6,304 nt of DNA, from NCBI GenBank assembly GCA_011051925.1, contig DRKE01000100.1, positions 1 to 6,304 on the forward strand, given 5' to 3'. Positions 6,183 through 6,304 of this stretch are shown here, in pieces; position 1 is the first letter of the stretch; every line of letters starts with the position of its first letter. A program made the position numbers and the translations under genes. The DNA comes from Deltaproteobacteria bacterium (GTDB lineage Bacteria; Myxococcota_A; UBA9160; UBA4427). Below the pieces are notes generated by a model. The model worked only from the letters and a program-made list of their open reading frames with translations. It did not search any database and was not told where the DNA came from.

Positions 6183-6304
6183 ATGGCGGGCAGCAAGAGC
6201 CGCGGGGGCGGGGGCTGGGGGGGAGCGCGTCCGGGTGCGGGTCGACCCCGGGGATCGGGCCAGGGCCCGTCGGAGCACGCCCGGAAGAATCGGGTCGCGG
6301 TCAT
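6183..6304 (+). CDS. 5' part of a small gene; N-terminus like short RHH/CopG-like 'GARPGAGRP' proteins
   Basis: The frame starts at an ATG preceded by a purine-rich GAGGGGGCGAGGG ribosome binding site and stays open to the window edge (40 codons). The reading is MAGSKSRGGGG, then WGGARPGAGRPRGSG, then EHARKNRVAVM. The Gly/Arg 'GARPGAGRP' lead followed by a basic 'RKNRVAVM' strand is the typical start of short bacterial proteins that continue into a ribbon-helix-helix-like or similar small DNA-associated domain; the same lead also occurs at the start of some transposases and phage proteins. Third positions are about 80 percent G/C. The domain that would decide the function lies outside the window. 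The long minus-strand open frame over these bases shares the same third-codon-position register and is explained as its shadow. Confidence 0.55.
   Translation, partial: MAGSKSRGGGGWGGARPGAGRPRGSGQGPSEHARKNRVAV

Noticed and set aside
5448..6278. 276-codon minus-strand frame
   Set aside because: It is antisense to arfB and rich in Pro, Arg and Ser, with no motif. The arfB call on the opposite strand is secure.
5813..6304. 163-codon minus-strand frame with a plausible-looking stretch GLMFLISAFRDGE
   Set aside because: Its third codon positions coincide with those of arfB and of the 6183 gene on the plus strand, so its codon bias is inherited. It runs through the conserved ArfB tail.
1..6304. 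CRISPR arrays, tRNA or rRNA genes, insertion sequences
   Set aside because: I saw no regularly spaced direct repeats, no cloverleaf or rRNA motifs, and no complete transposase or terminal inverted repeats.

Overview
The window is high-GC DNA with strong G/C preference at codon third positions, very dense coding and almost no non-coding space. It most resembles a Gram-negative bacterium of the Myxococcota or former Deltaproteobacteria type. The reasons are a type IV pilin with a classical prepilin leader, a 'YAALGW..EG.VYFSYAV' central region and a DxDxDG loop, a pseudo-receiver plus double PilZ regulator, and an ArfB-type rescue factor. The taxonomic guess is inference and only moderately secure.

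Layout, left to right. (1) Positions 3-95 (+) are the last codons of a gene cut by the window edge. Its stop overlaps the start of a GT4-type glycosyltransferase (92-1417, +) as ATGA, so these two look like the end of a co-translated surface-polysaccharide or glycan operon. (2) That gene runs tail to tail, with a 24-bp overlap, into a three-gene minus-strand block read right to left: a pseudo-receiver/PilZ/PilZ protein (5393-3888), a type IV pilin (3766-3236) and a 601-aa protein with one predicted membrane segment and no recognised family (3199-1394). (3) Divergent from the PilZ gene lies an arfB-like peptidyl-tRNA hydrolase (5565-6008, +). (4) After a 174-bp gap, which can form a long G.U-rich RNA stem, a small gene begins at 6183 (+) and runs off the window. 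Its N-terminus resembles short 'GARPGAGRP...RKNRVAVM' proteins.

How the genes may work together. The minus-strand block looks like a c-di-GMP-responsive regulator beside a pilin subunit and an unknown membrane protein. An inverted repeat lies just after the PilZ stop and a 10-bp perfect palindrome lies in the 121-bp gap before the pilin, so the pilin may be controlled separately from the regulator. The glycosyltransferase is convergent and probably unrelated to the pilus, although pilin or surface glycosylation cannot be excluded. arfB is a housekeeping ribosome-rescue gene that shares the divergent promoter region.

The best candidate for something undescribed is the pairing of the double-PilZ pseudo-receiver protein and pilin with the unrecognised 601-aa membrane protein. 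Many very long open frames on the opposite strands (for example 1604-3754 +, 3612-6008 + and 5448-6278 -) are high-GC shadows of these genes and are not annotated.
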